64,000 nt of DNA from Stappia sp. BW2 (GTDB lineage: Bacteria; Pseudomonadota; Alphaproteobacteria; Rhizobiales; Stappiaceae). The notes under the pieces are model-generated. The model saw only the letters and a list, made by a program, of their open reading frames with translations, did not search any database and was not told the DNA's origin. The translations under genes were made by a program, and so were the position numbers. The stretch covers positions 88,840-152,839 of the forward strand of contig NZ_VIRG01000052.1 of assembly GCF_008107695.1 (NCBI RefSeq), read 5' to 3'. Positions 35,831 through 45,890 of the stretch are shown one piece after another. Each line of letters begins with the position of its first letter. Positions within the stretch are counted from its first letter, which is position 1.

Positions 35831-36173
35831 GTCTCATTCCTTTTCCATCGACCGGAACGCAATCGCTCTGCTTCCGGTCCGTGCGCCTGCAACGAAGGTC
35901 CGTTTCCTGGCGGCAGTATCGCGACTGATCGAAAGGCAAAATAGCGTAATTGCGTCATGGGGCATTATCGCCACGACACGCGGGCGCAAATCACGGTTTC
36001 GCCTGGTGGGCGAACGGCCGAAAAAAACGCAAGCGCGCGCGTTGCCGGGCATGGAAATCCGCGCCAGGCGAGTTCACGATTTATTGAACGCGAGTCGCTG
36101 GTGCGGATCCGCCGGTCAACTGTTCGCCACGGCGTTTCCCGGATAGCGCCGTCGCGGTTCCCTGTCCCGATCT
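35831..36173. other. Intergenic region upstream of the FAD/GcvT gene
   Basis: About 343 bases between two leftward genes. It should contain the promoter of the dehydrogenase and the 3' end of the response regulator transcript. A GC-rich self-complementary patch occurs near 36030, but no clean operator or terminator could be named. Open frames across it lack ribosome sites. Confidence 0.6.
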
Positions 36174-38366
36174 TCAGAAGGAAAAGACCTCGATGGGGCA
36201 CGGCTTTCCATAAAGGTATCCTTGCCCGATGGTGCAGCCGAGAAGTGTCAGAGCCTGTTCCTGTTCGGGGGTTTCGATGCCTTCGGCGACGCATTGCAGG
36301 TCCAGCGTCTTCGTGGTCGACAAAATGATTGCCGCCATGCTGCGCCGGGCGTTGTCCATGGTCAGATTGTCGACAAAGCTGCGGTCGATTTTCAGAACAT
36401 CAACGGGCAGGTCTTGTAGCTGCGACAGCGAGGAATATCCGGTTCCGAAGTCATCGAGCGCGATGGTGCCGCCCGCCTCTCGCAACATCTCAAGCTGCGA
36501 TATCGCGGTGCCCTGGTTTTTCATGGCGATTCCCTCGGTCACCTCGAACTCGAAGGTTTCCGCAGGCAGGCCTGTCTTTTCGATGGTTCGCAAAAGCCTT
36601 CTGGCAAATCCTGGCAGGTTGAGGTCGTACATGGACAGATTGATCGAGATCTTGACCCCTTCTTTGCGCATTCCCGCCTTGAACCATTCAGCGGATTTCT
36701 GCACGACGATATCGGTCAGGGCGGCCGTTGTGCCGATCGATTCCGAGATAGGGATGAATTCCCCCGGCATGATCATTTCACCGCCATTTTGCCAGCGCAC
36801 GAGGGCTTCCGCGCCAATGCAGACTTTGCTTTCAAGGTCGATCTTGGGCTGCATGTAGACAAGGATGCCGTCATGCTGTTCGACAGCTTTTTTCAAGGCA
36901 CACTTCAGTTTGTTCTGCCGTTCAATATCAGACCGTAACTTCTGATCGTAGTAGGTGACCTTGCCAACGCCCGCAGCCCGTTCATGAAGCAGGGCAGCCA
37001 CGGCTTCGCGGAGGATTTCGAGAGGAAGGGTTTCGCTCTTGTCGAGATTGCGAAAGAGCATCCGGCACAGCGGGGCGATTTCAACGCCCTCGATCATGTA
37101 GCTTTGTTGCAGAAAATTCTGGAGATCGTCACTGGAGAGCTGATCAGGATCCCCCAGAATGGCAAGCGTGCCATCCCCAACCCGGGCCACGATTTCCAGG
37201 CCGTTGAGCCGTGACAGCGTCGCATGCATCTGGCGCAGGCATTCCAGTGCCAGGTGGAGACCGTGATCGGCGACCAATTCGTCGAAGCGGTCGATCTGGA
37301 TCAGCCCCAGGCCCAAAGGCGTTTTTGTCCGTTTCAGGCAGGCTTCGAAGGACCGGTAGAAGGCGTTCAGGTTGGGAACCTGAAGCGTGGTGTCGAGAAA
37401 GGCCAGTTCGTCCAGACGCTCGACAAGCGAGATATTGTCGAAGGCAATCTTGATGTTGCCGCAGTAGAGTTTCACCAGCGACATGTCGGTTTCCGTGACC
37501 GGGCCGTCAAGCTCGATCACCGCGACGAGTTTCCGGCGCGACCTGTTGCTGATCGAAAGGAACAGGTGGTTTCCGGACAGTACGGGACCCTCCTGGTCGT
37601 GAAGAGAGCTCAGATTATCGAGGATCGCCTGATCGAGGACATCGCTGACGCGTCTGCCTGAAAAGTGCAGAAACGGGCCGGCGGCACAGAGCACCTCACT
37701 TTCCAGCACAGAGCTGTCGGTCTGCCAGGCGCAGACGAAGCCCTTTGGGCTGGTTTTTGCCAACGTGGCGACCTGGAGCAGGATGCCCCAGGCAAACATC
37801 TCCAGATTGGTCGGCTTGAACAGCTGTTGGGTGCTCTTGATGATCATTTCGAGGCCTTTGCGGCTTGAATTGATCGCGCGATATTGACTGTAGGTGCGAA
37901 GGCAGGAGGTAACGACGGTGATCAGGTGATTGCGGCTCAGCTCCGTTTTGGTGCGATAGTCATCGATGTCGTAACGGGCAACGACGGAAAGCTCGGGCGC
38001 CACGCCAGGCTGCCCGGTTCGCAGGATAATCCGCATCTCCTCAAGACCGGCATTGCGCATGTCGTGGATCAGATCCAGGCCCGCTGTCTGATTTTCCATG
38101 ACAACATCTATGATTGCCAGGGCGATGTTATCGAACTCGGCCATTCTGGCGCGGGCTTCGGCTGCGGAATAGGCATGTAACAATTCGATTGGCCGGCCGA
38201 AAAACGTCTCGTTCGTCAAGGCGTAGAGGGTTGCCTCATGCACGTCCTTGTCGTCATCGACAATGAGGATCTTCCAGGGCGTTGCGGTGTGGCTCGAGCG
38301 GACTGACGAGCGCTCTTCCACCACTTCGACCAGGACGCCGTCAGGCTGCTTTTTGAGGTTCGACAT
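36174..38366 (-). CDS. Response regulator with REC-DUF3369, degenerate GGDEF and EAL domains
   Basis: A 730-residue protein. The receiver domain (residues about 32-160) has acidic DDD at 38-40 and the phosphorylated Asp87 in AIIDVVM; a DUF3369-type segment follows. The GGDEF-like region has VGDGT instead of the active motif, so it should not make c-di-GMP. The EAL domain (about 480-725) keeps GAEALVRW, ALDDFGTGYSS, KIDRSF and VAEGIET, so it is probably an active c-di-GMP phosphodiesterase. The ATG at 38366 has AGGAAA upstream and overlaps the kinase gene by 26 bases. Confidence 0.9.
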   Translation of the reverse strand: MSNLKKQPDGVLVEVVEERSSVRSSHTATPWKILIVDDDKDVHEATLYALTNETFFGRPIELLHAYSAAEARARMAEFDNIALAIIDVVMENQTAGLDLIHDMRNAGLEEMRIILRTGQPGVAPELSVVARYDIDDYRTKTELSRNHLITVVTSCLRTYSQYRAINSSRKGLEMIIKSTQQLFKPTNLEMFAWGILLQVATLAKTSPKGFVCAWQTDSSVLESEVLCAAGPFLHFSGRRVSDVLDQAILDNLSSLHDQEGPVLSGNHLFLSISNRSRRKLVAVIELDGPVTETDMSLVKLYCGNIKIAFDNISLVERLDELAFLDTTLQVPNLNAFYRSFEACLKRTKTPLGLGLIQIDRFDELVADHGLHLALECLRQMHATLSRLNGLEIVARVGDGTLAILGDPDQLSSDDLQNFLQQSYMIEGVEIAPLCRMLFRNLDKSETLPLEILREAVAALLHERAAGVGKVTYYDQKLRSDIERQNKLKCALKKAVEQHDGILVYMQPKIDLESKVCIGAEALVRWQNGGEMIMPGEFIPISESIGTTAALTDIVVQKSAEWFKAGMRKEGVKISINLSMYDLNLPGFARRLLRTIEKTGLPAETFEFEVTEGIAMKNQGTAISQLEMLREAGGTIALDDFGTGYSSLSQLQDLPVDVLKIDRSFVDNLTMDNARRSMAAIILSTTKTLDLQCVAEGIETPEQEQALTLLGCTIGQGYLYGKPCPIEVFSF

Positions 38367-40227
38367 AGTCTTTTTCCTGTGCATTGTCTGCCGCGCCAAA
38401 TGGGGAGACTCTCGGGAAACGGATTGTCAGCGTCGCGCCACCGCCCTGTGTATTGGAGGCTGAGACAGTCCCTCCCAGAATGGATTCGACGATGTTGCGA
38501 ACAATACTCAAGCCCAGGCCGTTGCCCCCGGAAGCGAGCTTGGTGGTGAAGAACTGTTCGAATACCAGTTGCTTCAAATCTTGGGGTATGCCGCGCCCGT
38601 TGTCGGCAACAACAAGCTCGATCTCGTCACGACCGGCAGCCTTGCCGATAATCGTGATCTGGCCTGACTGGCCTTCGTCAAAGGCATGTATCTGTGCATT
38701 CGTAATGAGATTGATGAGCACCTGTGCCAAGGCGCCGGGAAAGGAAACGAGGGTGAGGCCTGGATCAATCTTCGGAACGATGACGATCTTCCTGCCACGG
38801 ATTTGCGGCGAGATGCTTGCCAGCACATCCTGAACACAGTTGCTGAGTTCGAATTCCCGCAGCCGTTCACTGCTCTGGTCTATGGCCACCTGCTTGAAGT
38901 GACCGATGAGATCGGCAGCTCTTTCGAGATTGCGCAACAGAATTGCCATGCCGGAATCGAGATCATTTTCAAACATCTGTAGGTCGGACCGGTGGATCTT
39001 GCCGGATTTGATGGTCTCCAGAAATTCCGCAACGCGGCTGGAGAGGGTGCTGCCGATCAGCACGGCGCTGCCGATCGGAGTGTTCAGTTCGTGGGCGATC
39101 CCGGCCACAAGGCCTCCAAGGCTTGCCAGGCGTTCCCGGCGCACCATTTCCGACTGCGCTGCCTCCTTGTCTTGCATTGCGAGGTGACGTGCTTCGGCAG
39201 TCCGTGCCCAGCTGAAGCAGATCACAGCGAGGATGGCCGTCAGCACCGCCGTGAGCATCACCGAAGCGATGTTCCAGCTGCCTGCGATTGTCGGCGACGG
39301 GAGCTTGGAGAAAGCGACCAGAGATACATTTCTGAACGATGGCGATATATGCCCGGCCAGGGACGGCGCAAAACTTCCCTTAAAGATCGTGCGAAAGACG
39401 TAATAGACCCCGTCTTGCTCAACTTCGCCGTCACCGTGCCGAGAGATCCTGGACCAGAGCCTTGGATTTTCCACGCTCAAACGGGTTTCCCGTCCGAACA
39501 TGAAACCCCAAAGTTTTGCTTCAGGCGCTCCCCGCAGCCAGTAACCATCCATGTTTGCCAGTTGAACGGGGCTCGCGGTGACGGCTTGCGTATCGATCAC
39601 ATCATTCAGCAATTTTTCCGCGTTGATGTTCATGACGAGAACACTGCGCTTGCCAGTTTCGTCAGCCGGCAGTGGCGTCGCCAGACGCAGAACTGGTCGC
39701 CAGGGCGTTTCGATCTGGCCGTTTTCAATGTTCAGGTCGATAGGGGAAAAATAGATTTGCCCCGTCTTCAGCTTCAATGCCTCGGTGAAATAGTATCTGC
39801 TGGATTTTTTCTGCAGACTTTCTTGCGGAACCTCTAGCAGGTGCCCGTTTTTCCGTTCAACTCGAATGATTTCCTGGCCGTCGCCGCTGATGATACGGAG
39901 TTGCGCGATGGAAGGCTTTTCTTCGACAAAAGTCATGAAATCCCGAGCGGTCGGCTGGTACATGTCCGCATTTCCGATGGCAAAGTCGAGCAGCCGGTCG
40001 TCGTGTGACAGAATGCGAAGATCCGTCGCGAATGCGGACAGTTGGGATTGGATGATGGTTTCCGAGCGTTCCAATGCAGCCAGTATCGACGCCCGGCGCT
40101 CCTCGAAGTGCGACTTCTCCGACATGAAAAACGAGGTCTGGAGAATGACAAACAGGAGCGCGGCAGCCACCAGAAACCTGGTTAGAAAGAACCTGGTTCT
40201 GTTAAAAGTGACCAAGGTATAGGCCAT
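38341..40227 (-). CDS. Membrane sensor histidine kinase
   Basis: A 628-residue kinase. Two membrane helices (about residues 13-33 and 315-340) flank a periplasmic sensor region of about 280 residues. The phosphorylated His379 lies in AGIAHELNTPIGSAV, then the ATPase domain has the N box INLITNAQIHAF, VVADNGRGIP and GNGLGLSIVRNIV. The C-terminal end overlaps the response regulator gene, so the two form a pair. An in-frame ATG at 40284 is a longer option. Unlike many HKs, it has no HAMP domain that can be recognised. Confidence 0.88.
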   Translation of the reverse strand: MAYTLVTFNRTRFFLTRFLVAAALLFVILQTSFFMSEKSHFEERRASILAALERSETIIQSQLSAFATDLRILSHDDRLLDFAIGNADMYQPTARDFMTFVEEKPSIAQLRIISGDGQEIIRVERKNGHLLEVPQESLQKKSSRYYFTEALKLKTGQIYFSPIDLNIENGQIETPWRPVLRLATPLPADETGKRSVLVMNINAEKLLNDVIDTQAVTASPVQLANMDGYWLRGAPEAKLWGFMFGRETRLSVENPRLWSRISRHGDGEVEQDGVYYVFRTIFKGSFAPSLAGHISPSFRNVSLVAFSKLPSPTIAGSWNIASVMLTAVLTAILAVICFSWARTAEARHLAMQDKEAAQSEMVRRERLASLGGLVAGIAHELNTPIGSAVLIGSTLSSRVAEFLETIKSGKIHRSDLQMFENDLDSGMAILLRNLERAADLIGHFKQVAIDQSSERLREFELSNCVQDVLASISPQIRGRKIVIVPKIDPGLTLVSFPGALAQVLINLITNAQIHAFDEGQSGQITIIGKAAGRDEIELVVADNGRGIPQDLKQLVFEQFFTTKLASGGNGLGLSIVRNIVESILGGTVSASNTQGGGATLTIRFPRVSPFGAADNAQEKDYVEPQKAA

Positions 40228-40593
40228 GGAGCTCTTTAGATTCCCCGTGTTGCCTGAGTTGTAATTCCTGTGATGATCAATCATATCGACGAAAAATTGA
40301 TTAATTTCGTAGAATAAAATAGACGAGCAGGATTTATTATTTCTCTATTTTATTGCCAATATTAATATTGTTGTTTTTTACTATAGTATTTATTCAAGGG
40401 GAGTCTTCGGGCGATGGTGGGAGGCGCCGGAAACGCGGGTTTGAGACCACCTGGTGATCAAACACACTCACATTCGGGATTGTAGAAATGAGCAGCCGTT
40501 GGCAGGCCGTCCGAAGAGCGTCATTTGGACGGTGGCGAAGATCTGCGGTTCTAGTTTGGGTGCTGTTGCGGGCGGCCACCCTGACACGCGGTT
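40228..40593. other. AT-rich promoter region of the kinase operon and 3' end of the glycosyltransferase
   Basis: 366 bases. The part at 40280-40400 is strongly AT-rich, so it likely holds the leftward kinase promoter. An ATTTCG half-site lies at 40304-40309, reminiscent of the exopolysaccharide operator motif but without a good second half. The rest is GC-rich and shows no gene. Confidence 0.5.
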
Positions 40594-41859
40594 TCAGTGC
40601 GGGCCTGGCGTGTGACTACCGGTATTCGGCCCGGGAGGCGCCGTGAGTGGCTGTGCCGGCCGACTGGCAAGCTTGCTGAGCAGCGCCTGAAGACGCAGGA
40701 CACAGCCAGACAGTTCATATCTTGAAACAACGGTGCGGCGGGCAGCCTCGCGCATGGCTTGCCGCTCTGCCGGTGCCCGCAATGCCGCGCAAACCTCCGC
40801 CGCGATGGTTCCGGTATCCCAGAAATCGACCAGTCTGCCATTGACGCCGTCGCGGATCACTTCCTGCACCGGCGGGGTTTTGGACGCTATGACCGGCGCC
40901 TCGCACGCCATGGCCTCGAGAAACGACCAGGACAGCACGAACGGGTAGGTCAGATAGACATGGGCTGCCGATACCTGAAACAGATGCAGGAGATCCCTGT
41001 GCGGGATCTGGCCCAGAAAGTGAATCCGCTCAGGCGGCAGGCCGGTTTCCTGAAGAAGTCGGGCGCGCCACGTGTCGCCACGAGACGGTGCGCGCCCGTA
41101 GCTGACACCATCGCCACCGGCAACGACGAATGTGGCATCCGGATTGTCGTGCGCAACCTGAGCTGCGGTTTGCATGAATTGCGGAAATCCGCGGTAGGGT
41201 TCGAGATCCCGCGCCGCGAAGGTCACCACGGGGTCGCCCGCGCTCAGGTACCTGCCGTCCGGCAGACGGAACCCGGCCATTGGGTCGGGCCGCGCACGGG
41301 TCGTGTCGATACCTTCGTGCTGAACGATGATCTTTGACTGATATTCGGTGGGATAACGGCTTTTCTGCCAGGCGGTCGGGCTGATGCCGGCATCAAGCTG
41401 ATCCAGCGTGGAGAGCTGGATCGCATTGCGAAGCCTCATTGTCTGGCGCTGCTGCAGCGTCATCTCGTCGGAGGGAGCAAAGCCGGCATCACCGCCTTGG
41501 GGCTGGAAGTAATATTCGCAAAATCCGACCACAGGCACGTCCGGCAAGGCATCCTTGACGAACATCATGCCACCCCAACCGATATGTCCCATAACGATGT
41601 CGGGCTTGCGCCCGGACAGGCTCAGACGTTGAAGGATGTCGGCAACTTTGCGGCCTGCCTCAATGTAGGGAACCGAAGTCCGCGCGTTCGGGTCACCTGC
41701 CTGATGGTGGCTGCTCTGATAGCGCAGCACACGCAACCCGGGCACCGGCCGGTCCAGGGTTTCGCAAATCAGTGTGGCGGTCCAGCCATCGGCGATCAGG
41801 CGCCGCGCAAGATGAACGAACTGACCGGGTCCATGCCGGTGTACGAACACGATATGCAT
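40594..41859 (-). CDS. Glycosyltransferase family 4 protein
   Basis: A 421-residue GT-B fold transferase. The N-terminal MHIVFVHRHGPGQFVHLARRL and the nucleotide-sugar region VSAAHVYLTYPFVLSWSFLEAMACEAPVIAS with catalytic Glu (LEAM) fit GT4. It lies 15 bases from the MarR-type regulator gene and on the same strand, so it is probably transcribed with it. Likely a sugar transferase for the exopolysaccharide locus; the donor is unknown. Confidence 0.86.
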   Translation of the reverse strand: MHIVFVHRHGPGQFVHLARRLIADGWTATLICETLDRPVPGLRVLRYQSSHHQAGDPNARTSVPYIEAGRKVADILQRLSLSGRKPDIVMGHIGWGGMMFVKDALPDVPVVGFCEYYFQPQGGDAGFAPSDEMTLQQRQTMRLRNAIQLSTLDQLDAGISPTAWQKSRYPTEYQSKIIVQHEGIDTTRARPDPMAGFRLPDGRYLSAGDPVVTFAARDLEPYRGFPQFMQTAAQVAHDNPDATFVVAGGDGVSYGRAPSRGDTWRARLLQETGLPPERIHFLGQIPHRDLLHLFQVSAAHVYLTYPFVLSWSFLEAMACEAPVIASKTPPVQEVIRDGVNGRLVDFWDTGTIAAEVCAALRAPAERQAMREAARRTVVSRYELSGCVLRLQALLSKLASRPAQPLTAPPGPNTGSHTPGPH

Positions 41860-41874
41860 GCGCCAAACCTTCGT

Positions 41875-42486
41875 TCAATAACCGGAGCCGTCCAGACGCA
41901 AGGGGGATTGTTGAAGGTCCGTCGCCCAGATGACTTCCATCCTGCGCAGCAAGGCAAATGTTTCCTCAAGAGCTCTCAGGTCCTTATCGGACTGGACAAT
42001 CTGGTTCTGATTGACCTCGTCGGCAGCCTTGATGGCTCTGCAAAGCGTCTTTCCCTTGTCCGTCAGCCGGATGCGGGCGGATCGCCTGTCCCTTGCGGAG
42101 GCGGTCCGGTCGACGTAGTCGGACTGGACAAGTTGTTTGAGGCTGTAGGAGGCGTTCGACCCGAGGTAGTGACCCCGGTCCATCAGGTCTCGCACCGACA
42201 GATCGTCGTCGCCGATGGTGAACAGCAGCATGGCGTGGGCGGGGGAGATGTCGTCCGCACCAATCCGGATGAGGTCGACACGCAAGCGATCCAGATAGCG
42301 GCGATACATTCGCTCGATGACCCGGACGAGTTCGAAATGGTTCGCCTGAGAGGTCTGGACCGTACTTTTTTCCCGGTCTCCGTAACTTGAATGAGTGTGG
42401 GTTTCTTCAACCACAGGTTCAACCGGTGATACGTGTTGGTTCATTTCTCTTGTCACATCTTCCAAGACTTTGTGCATTTGCCCCAA
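41875..42486 (-). CDS. MarR-type winged-helix regulator, LdtR/ExpG (WggR)-like
   Basis: A 203-residue protein. After a variable N-terminus of about 48 residues, the conserved core HFELVRVIERMYRRYLDRL, then HYLGSNASYSLKQLV and the wing ARDRRSARIRLT match LdtR and ExpG-type regulators of alphaproteobacteria. In S. meliloti ExpG activates galactoglucan genes and is divergent from expD1. Here it is divergent from an ABC transporter of the same kind, over a gap with a strong palindrome. Activation versus repression is inferred. Confidence 0.85.
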   Translation of the reverse strand: MGQMHKVLEDVTREMNQHVSPVEPVVEETHTHSSYGDREKSTVQTSQANHFELVRVIERMYRRYLDRLRVDLIRIGADDISPAHAMLLFTIGDDDLSVRDLMDRGHYLGSNASYSLKQLVQSDYVDRTASARDRRSARIRLTDKGKTLCRAIKAADEVNQNQIVQSDKDLRALEETFALLRRMEVIWATDLQQSPLRLDGSGY

Positions 42487-42497
42487 ACTCCCACTTA

Positions 42498-42518
42498 ATT
42501 TCGAACTAAATTCGAAAT
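42498..42518. promoter_or_regulatory. Palindrome between the MarR-type gene and the ABC gene (operator candidate)
   Basis: ATTTCGAA and TTCGAAAT form a perfect eight-base inverted repeat over the spacer CTAAA. The two TTCGAA cores are 11 bases apart, about one helix turn. The site is 12 bases upstream of the regulator start and 233 bases from the ABC start, in a 264-base AT-rich gap. TTCGAA cores recur before the RTX gene and near 57060. Confidence 0.65.
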
Positions 42519-42750
42519 AACTTCATTGCTATTCTGCTCCCTTTTTATGCATATTTATGCATTCATTAGTTTTGTTTTTTCATTTATTCTCTTTGTCAAT
42601 CGATCGCCATAATTAAAGTCCCTATATACACCCAGTTAGTCTATATGCTTTCGTCATTCCTATGGAAAAGATGTGTCGTTTTCTAGGCAAAAAGCGCTTT
42701 TTTTCGCACGTGCGAACACACCTATCGGTTGAGGTCTCGGAGAATCTTGA

Positions 42751-44499
42751 ATGACTGACAAGACAACACCGGATGCAATCGATCCGTTCCGCCTCATCAG
42801 AGAGGCCCGTGTCACCTTTGCAACCGGCCTCGCGGCGGCAGCGGCCCTAAGTGGCTTTATTACGCTGCTACAGATGATCGTGCCGCTGTTTATGCTGCAA
42901 GTTCATGATCGGGTTCTGAACAGTCAGAGTCTCGATACATTGACAATGTTACTGATCATCGCCTGTGGCGGGCTGATCCTGTTTGCGATTCTGGAATACA
43001 TCCGTAGCCAGATCTTTCAGGTGATGGGCAGTGAACTGGTTCGGCGTCTCAACCTGACGGCAATCGAGGCGGGGGTGAAGTCGTCGCTGGAAAAGGGGGG
43101 CGGCATGGCCTCCGAAGTGTTGCGGGATCTGAACGATCTGCGCACTTTCGTCACCAGCAACGCCATCAGCGCTCCGCTGGAAGCCATGTGGGTGCCGCTG
43201 TTCCTGCTTGTACTGTTTGCCCTACATCCTCTCTACGGGCTCCTGGCGGTTGTTTCCGCAGTCACGCTGATTGGGCTCAATCTCTTGTCCGACATGCTGA
43301 CACGTTCGTTGCTGAAGGAGGCGAGCACCGCCAACCTTCAGAATGTTGCCACGATCGCCTCCACGCTTCGCCATGCGGAGACCATCGAGGCTATGGGATT
43401 GATGCCCGCGCTGACGCGCCGGTGGCGCAAGGGGCAGCTGCACGCCACGGAGCTGATGGCCATGGGCAGCCGGCGCGGCAAGGCGATCCATGCGATGACA
43501 CGAAGCCTCCGGTTCGGAATGCAGATCGCGGTTCTGGCGCTTGGCGCCGACCTCGTCATCAAGGGCGAAGTGACCGCCGGCACAATGATTGCCGCCAGCA
43601 TTCTGATGGGGCGCCTGCTGACCCCTTTCGATAATCTGACCGAGAACTGGCGCCAGTGGGTGTTCGCGTCAACCGCCTGGAGCCGGGTGCGCGAGGTTCT
43701 GGAGAACCATTCTTCCATTCGCCAGACCGTGCCGACCCCGCCCAGCCAGGGGACGCTCAAGGTGGACAAGCTGGTCTATGCACCGCCCAATGCGCCTGTG
43801 CCGGTCATCAAGGGGATTTCGTTCGAGCTCGAGCCCGGCGATGTGCTGGGCATTGTCGGACCGTCGGCGGCCGGAAAATCGACCCTGGCCCGCCTGCTGG
43901 TCGGTGTTCTTCAGCCAACCACCGGCGGTGTCTTTCTGGACGGGCACAATGCCTACCTCTGGGAGCGGGCGTCCTTCGGAGCGATGGTTGGGTATCTGCC
44001 GCAATCGGTTTCGCTTCTGGATGGAACGGTTCGGGACAATATCTCGCGCATGTATGAAGCCGATCCGCAGATGGTGATCGACGCCGCGCGGGCCGCCGGT
44101 GTCCACGAGATGATCGGCCGGATGCCACTTGGATACGACACTCCTGTCGGTGACAACCGCTACACCCTGTCGGGCGGACAGAAACAGCGAGTGGCCCTTG
44201 CGCGGGCCCTGTTCGGACGTCCGCGTCTGCTCGTGCTCGATGAACCCAATGCCAATCTGGATACGGAAGGGGAGGTTGCCCTGCTGCGGGCCATTTCACA
44301 GGCGAAAGCGGACGATGCCATCGTCATCGTCATCGCGCATCGTCCGGCGATCATGGAAGCGGCCGACAAGATCCTGGTGCTGGAAGACGGCCGGATCGGC
44401 CAGTTCGGCGACCGCACGGATGTCGTCAGCACCATTTCCAGGCGTCTCCCTGCTCCTTCTACCCCCCGTGCCTTGCCGGCAAGCGGAGAAGTGGCATGA
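42751..44499 (+). CDS. Type I secretion ABC transporter (PrtD/ExpD1-like)
   Basis: A 582-residue half-transporter: membrane domain with about six helices (residues 20-320), then the ATPase with Walker A GPSAAGKST, signature LSGGQKQRVALARALF, Walker B LLVLDEPNANLD and H-loop IVIAHRP. It lacks the N-terminal C39-like domain of HlyB. PrtD-type proteins export RTX proteins with a membrane fusion partner. It heads a rightward operon with the HlyD gene (ATGA overlap) and the RTX gene further down. Equivalent to S. meliloti ExpD1 by position and type. Confidence 0.93.
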   Translation: MTDKTTPDAIDPFRLIREARVTFATGLAAAAALSGFITLLQMIVPLFMLQVHDRVLNSQSLDTLTMLLIIACGGLILFAILEYIRSQIFQVMGSELVRRLNLTAIEAGVKSSLEKGGGMASEVLRDLNDLRTFVTSNAISAPLEAMWVPLFLLVLFALHPLYGLLAVVSAVTLIGLNLLSDMLTRSLLKEASTANLQNVATIASTLRHAETIEAMGLMPALTRRWRKGQLHATELMAMGSRRGKAIHAMTRSLRFGMQIAVLALGADLVIKGEVTAGTMIAASILMGRLLTPFDNLTENWRQWVFASTAWSRVREVLENHSSIRQTVPTPPSQGTLKVDKLVYAPPNAPVPVIKGISFELEPGDVLGIVGPSAAGKSTLARLLVGVLQPTTGGVFLDGHNAYLWERASFGAMVGYLPQSVSLLDGTVRDNISRMYEADPQMVIDAARAAGVHEMIGRMPLGYDTPVGDNRYTLSGGQKQRVALARALFGRPRLLVLDEPNANLDTEGEVALLRAISQAKADDAIVIVIAHRPAIMEAADKILVLEDGRIGQFGDRTDVVSTISRRLPAPSTPRALPASGEVA

Positions 44500-45890
44500 C
44501 CAGGCGTTCCGAGCGGGCAGACCCACCAGCTACTTCGTCCTCTTCCGGGGGCACCTCAAAACCCGGACACTCCTATTGGATGGCCGCGCTGAAGGCCGAC
44601 GACAGCCGTCCGCCCAGCTTGCGCAAGCCCCTGCTGGCGGCGGTTCTGGCCGTCTCGATCGGGTTTGGCGGCTTTCTGCTTTGGGGATTTACCGCCGATC
44701 TCGACAGTGCTGCGGTTGCTACCGGCAAGGTTATCGTCGACAGCAAACGCAAGACCATCAGCCATCTGGAAGGGGGCATCCTGCGGCGGTTGCTGGTTCA
44801 GGAAGGTGATTATGTCGACGCCGGCCAGCCGCTGGTAGAACTGGACGACACAAGAGCGCGCGCCGAACTGGCGCAGCTTAACGCCAAACGGGTGAGCCTC
44901 CTGGCGAGGCTTGCCCGCCTCAGGGCGGAGCGGGATCTGGAGGAGGAGGTCGTGTTCCCGAAGGAGATCAGCAACAGCGACGCGCCGCTGATTGCGGAAG
45001 TGGTTGCGGCCGAGCGAGGCGTGTTCGAAAGGCGCCGCCAGGTCTACAGCGGCAAGATTGCCTTTCAGCAGAAAGAGATCGAGCAATATGTCGCCCAGAT
45101 TGAAGCTAATCAGGCTCAGATCGAGGCCACGGGTCATCGGCGCCAGCTGCTGGAGGAGCGTGTCAGCGCGCTCAGCGGTCTGGAGAAAAAGGGGTTCACG
45201 TCAAAGGCTATCCTCAGCGAGGTTCAGCTGGAACTGAGCCAGATGATCGGCGATGGCGGCGAGCTCGCCGCCCAGAAGGCGCGAGCTGAAAAAGCGCGCC
45301 AGGGCGCCGAGGTGGCCCTTCTGCAGGCCGAACAGGAATGGCAGAGCGATATCGCCGGCAAGATCCTTGACGCGCAGTTGGAACTCAACGTCACCAACGA
45401 GCAGATCATTTCTTCCAAGGATGTGCTCGACCGGCTGGTGGTCCATTCTCCCCAGGCCGGTATTGTCTCCAACATCGAAATGAGAACGCCGGGCGGGGTG
45501 GTCGAGCCCGGCAAGGCGATCATGGATATCGTCCCGCGCGATGAAAAGATGCTCGTCGAGGTCCGGATGAACCTCAATGATATCGATTCCGTTCATGTCG
45601 GCTCAGAAGCGCGTATCCGTCTGACTGCCTACGACCGGCATGACACCAGCCCGCTTGAGGGCGAGGTGACCTATGTCGCCGCCGACCAGACCGTCGATCC
45701 GCAGACGCAGGCAGCCTACTACATTGTGCGTGCGCAGGTTCGCGCCGATGAACTTGAGGACAATCCCACCCTGACTCTTTACCCGGGCATGTCGGCGGAA
45801 GTCCTGATCGTGAGGCGCGCCCGCAAGGCGATGGAGTATCTGCTCGAGCCGATTACCGAGAGCCTGGACCGCGCTTTCAGGGAAGATTGA
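44496..45890 (+). CDS. HlyD-family membrane fusion protein of the type I system (ExpD2-like)
   Basis: A 464-residue adaptor. A polar N-terminal tail (about 40 residues) leads into one membrane helix (about 46-66, LLAAVLAVSIGFGGFLLWG). A lipoyl half-motif follows (GGILRRLLVQEGDYVDAGQPL), then a long coiled coil, the second lipoyl half (SPQAGIVSNIEM) and the C-terminal beta-barrel. It links the ABC pump to an outer-membrane TolC-type channel, not encoded here. The first ATG overlaps the ABC stop; internal ATGs would shorten the tail. Confidence 0.92.
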   Translation: MTRRSERADPPATSSSSGGTSKPGHSYWMAALKADDSRPPSLRKPLLAAVLAVSIGFGGFLLWGFTADLDSAAVATGKVIVDSKRKTISHLEGGILRRLLVQEGDYVDAGQPLVELDDTRARAELAQLNAKRVSLLARLARLRAERDLEEEVVFPKEISNSDAPLIAEVVAAERGVFERRRQVYSGKIAFQQKEIEQYVAQIEANQAQIEATGHRRQLLEERVSALSGLEKKGFTSKAILSEVQLELSQMIGDGGELAAQKARAEKARQGAEVALLQAEQEWQSDIAGKILDAQLELNVTNEQIISSKDVLDRLVVHSPQAGIVSNIEMRTPGGVVEPGKAIMDIVPRDEKMLVEVRMNLNDIDSVHVGSEARIRLTAYDRHDTSPLEGEVTYVAADQTVDPQTQAAYYIVRAQVRADELEDNPTLTLYPGMSAEVLIVRRARKAMEYLLEPITESLDRAFRED

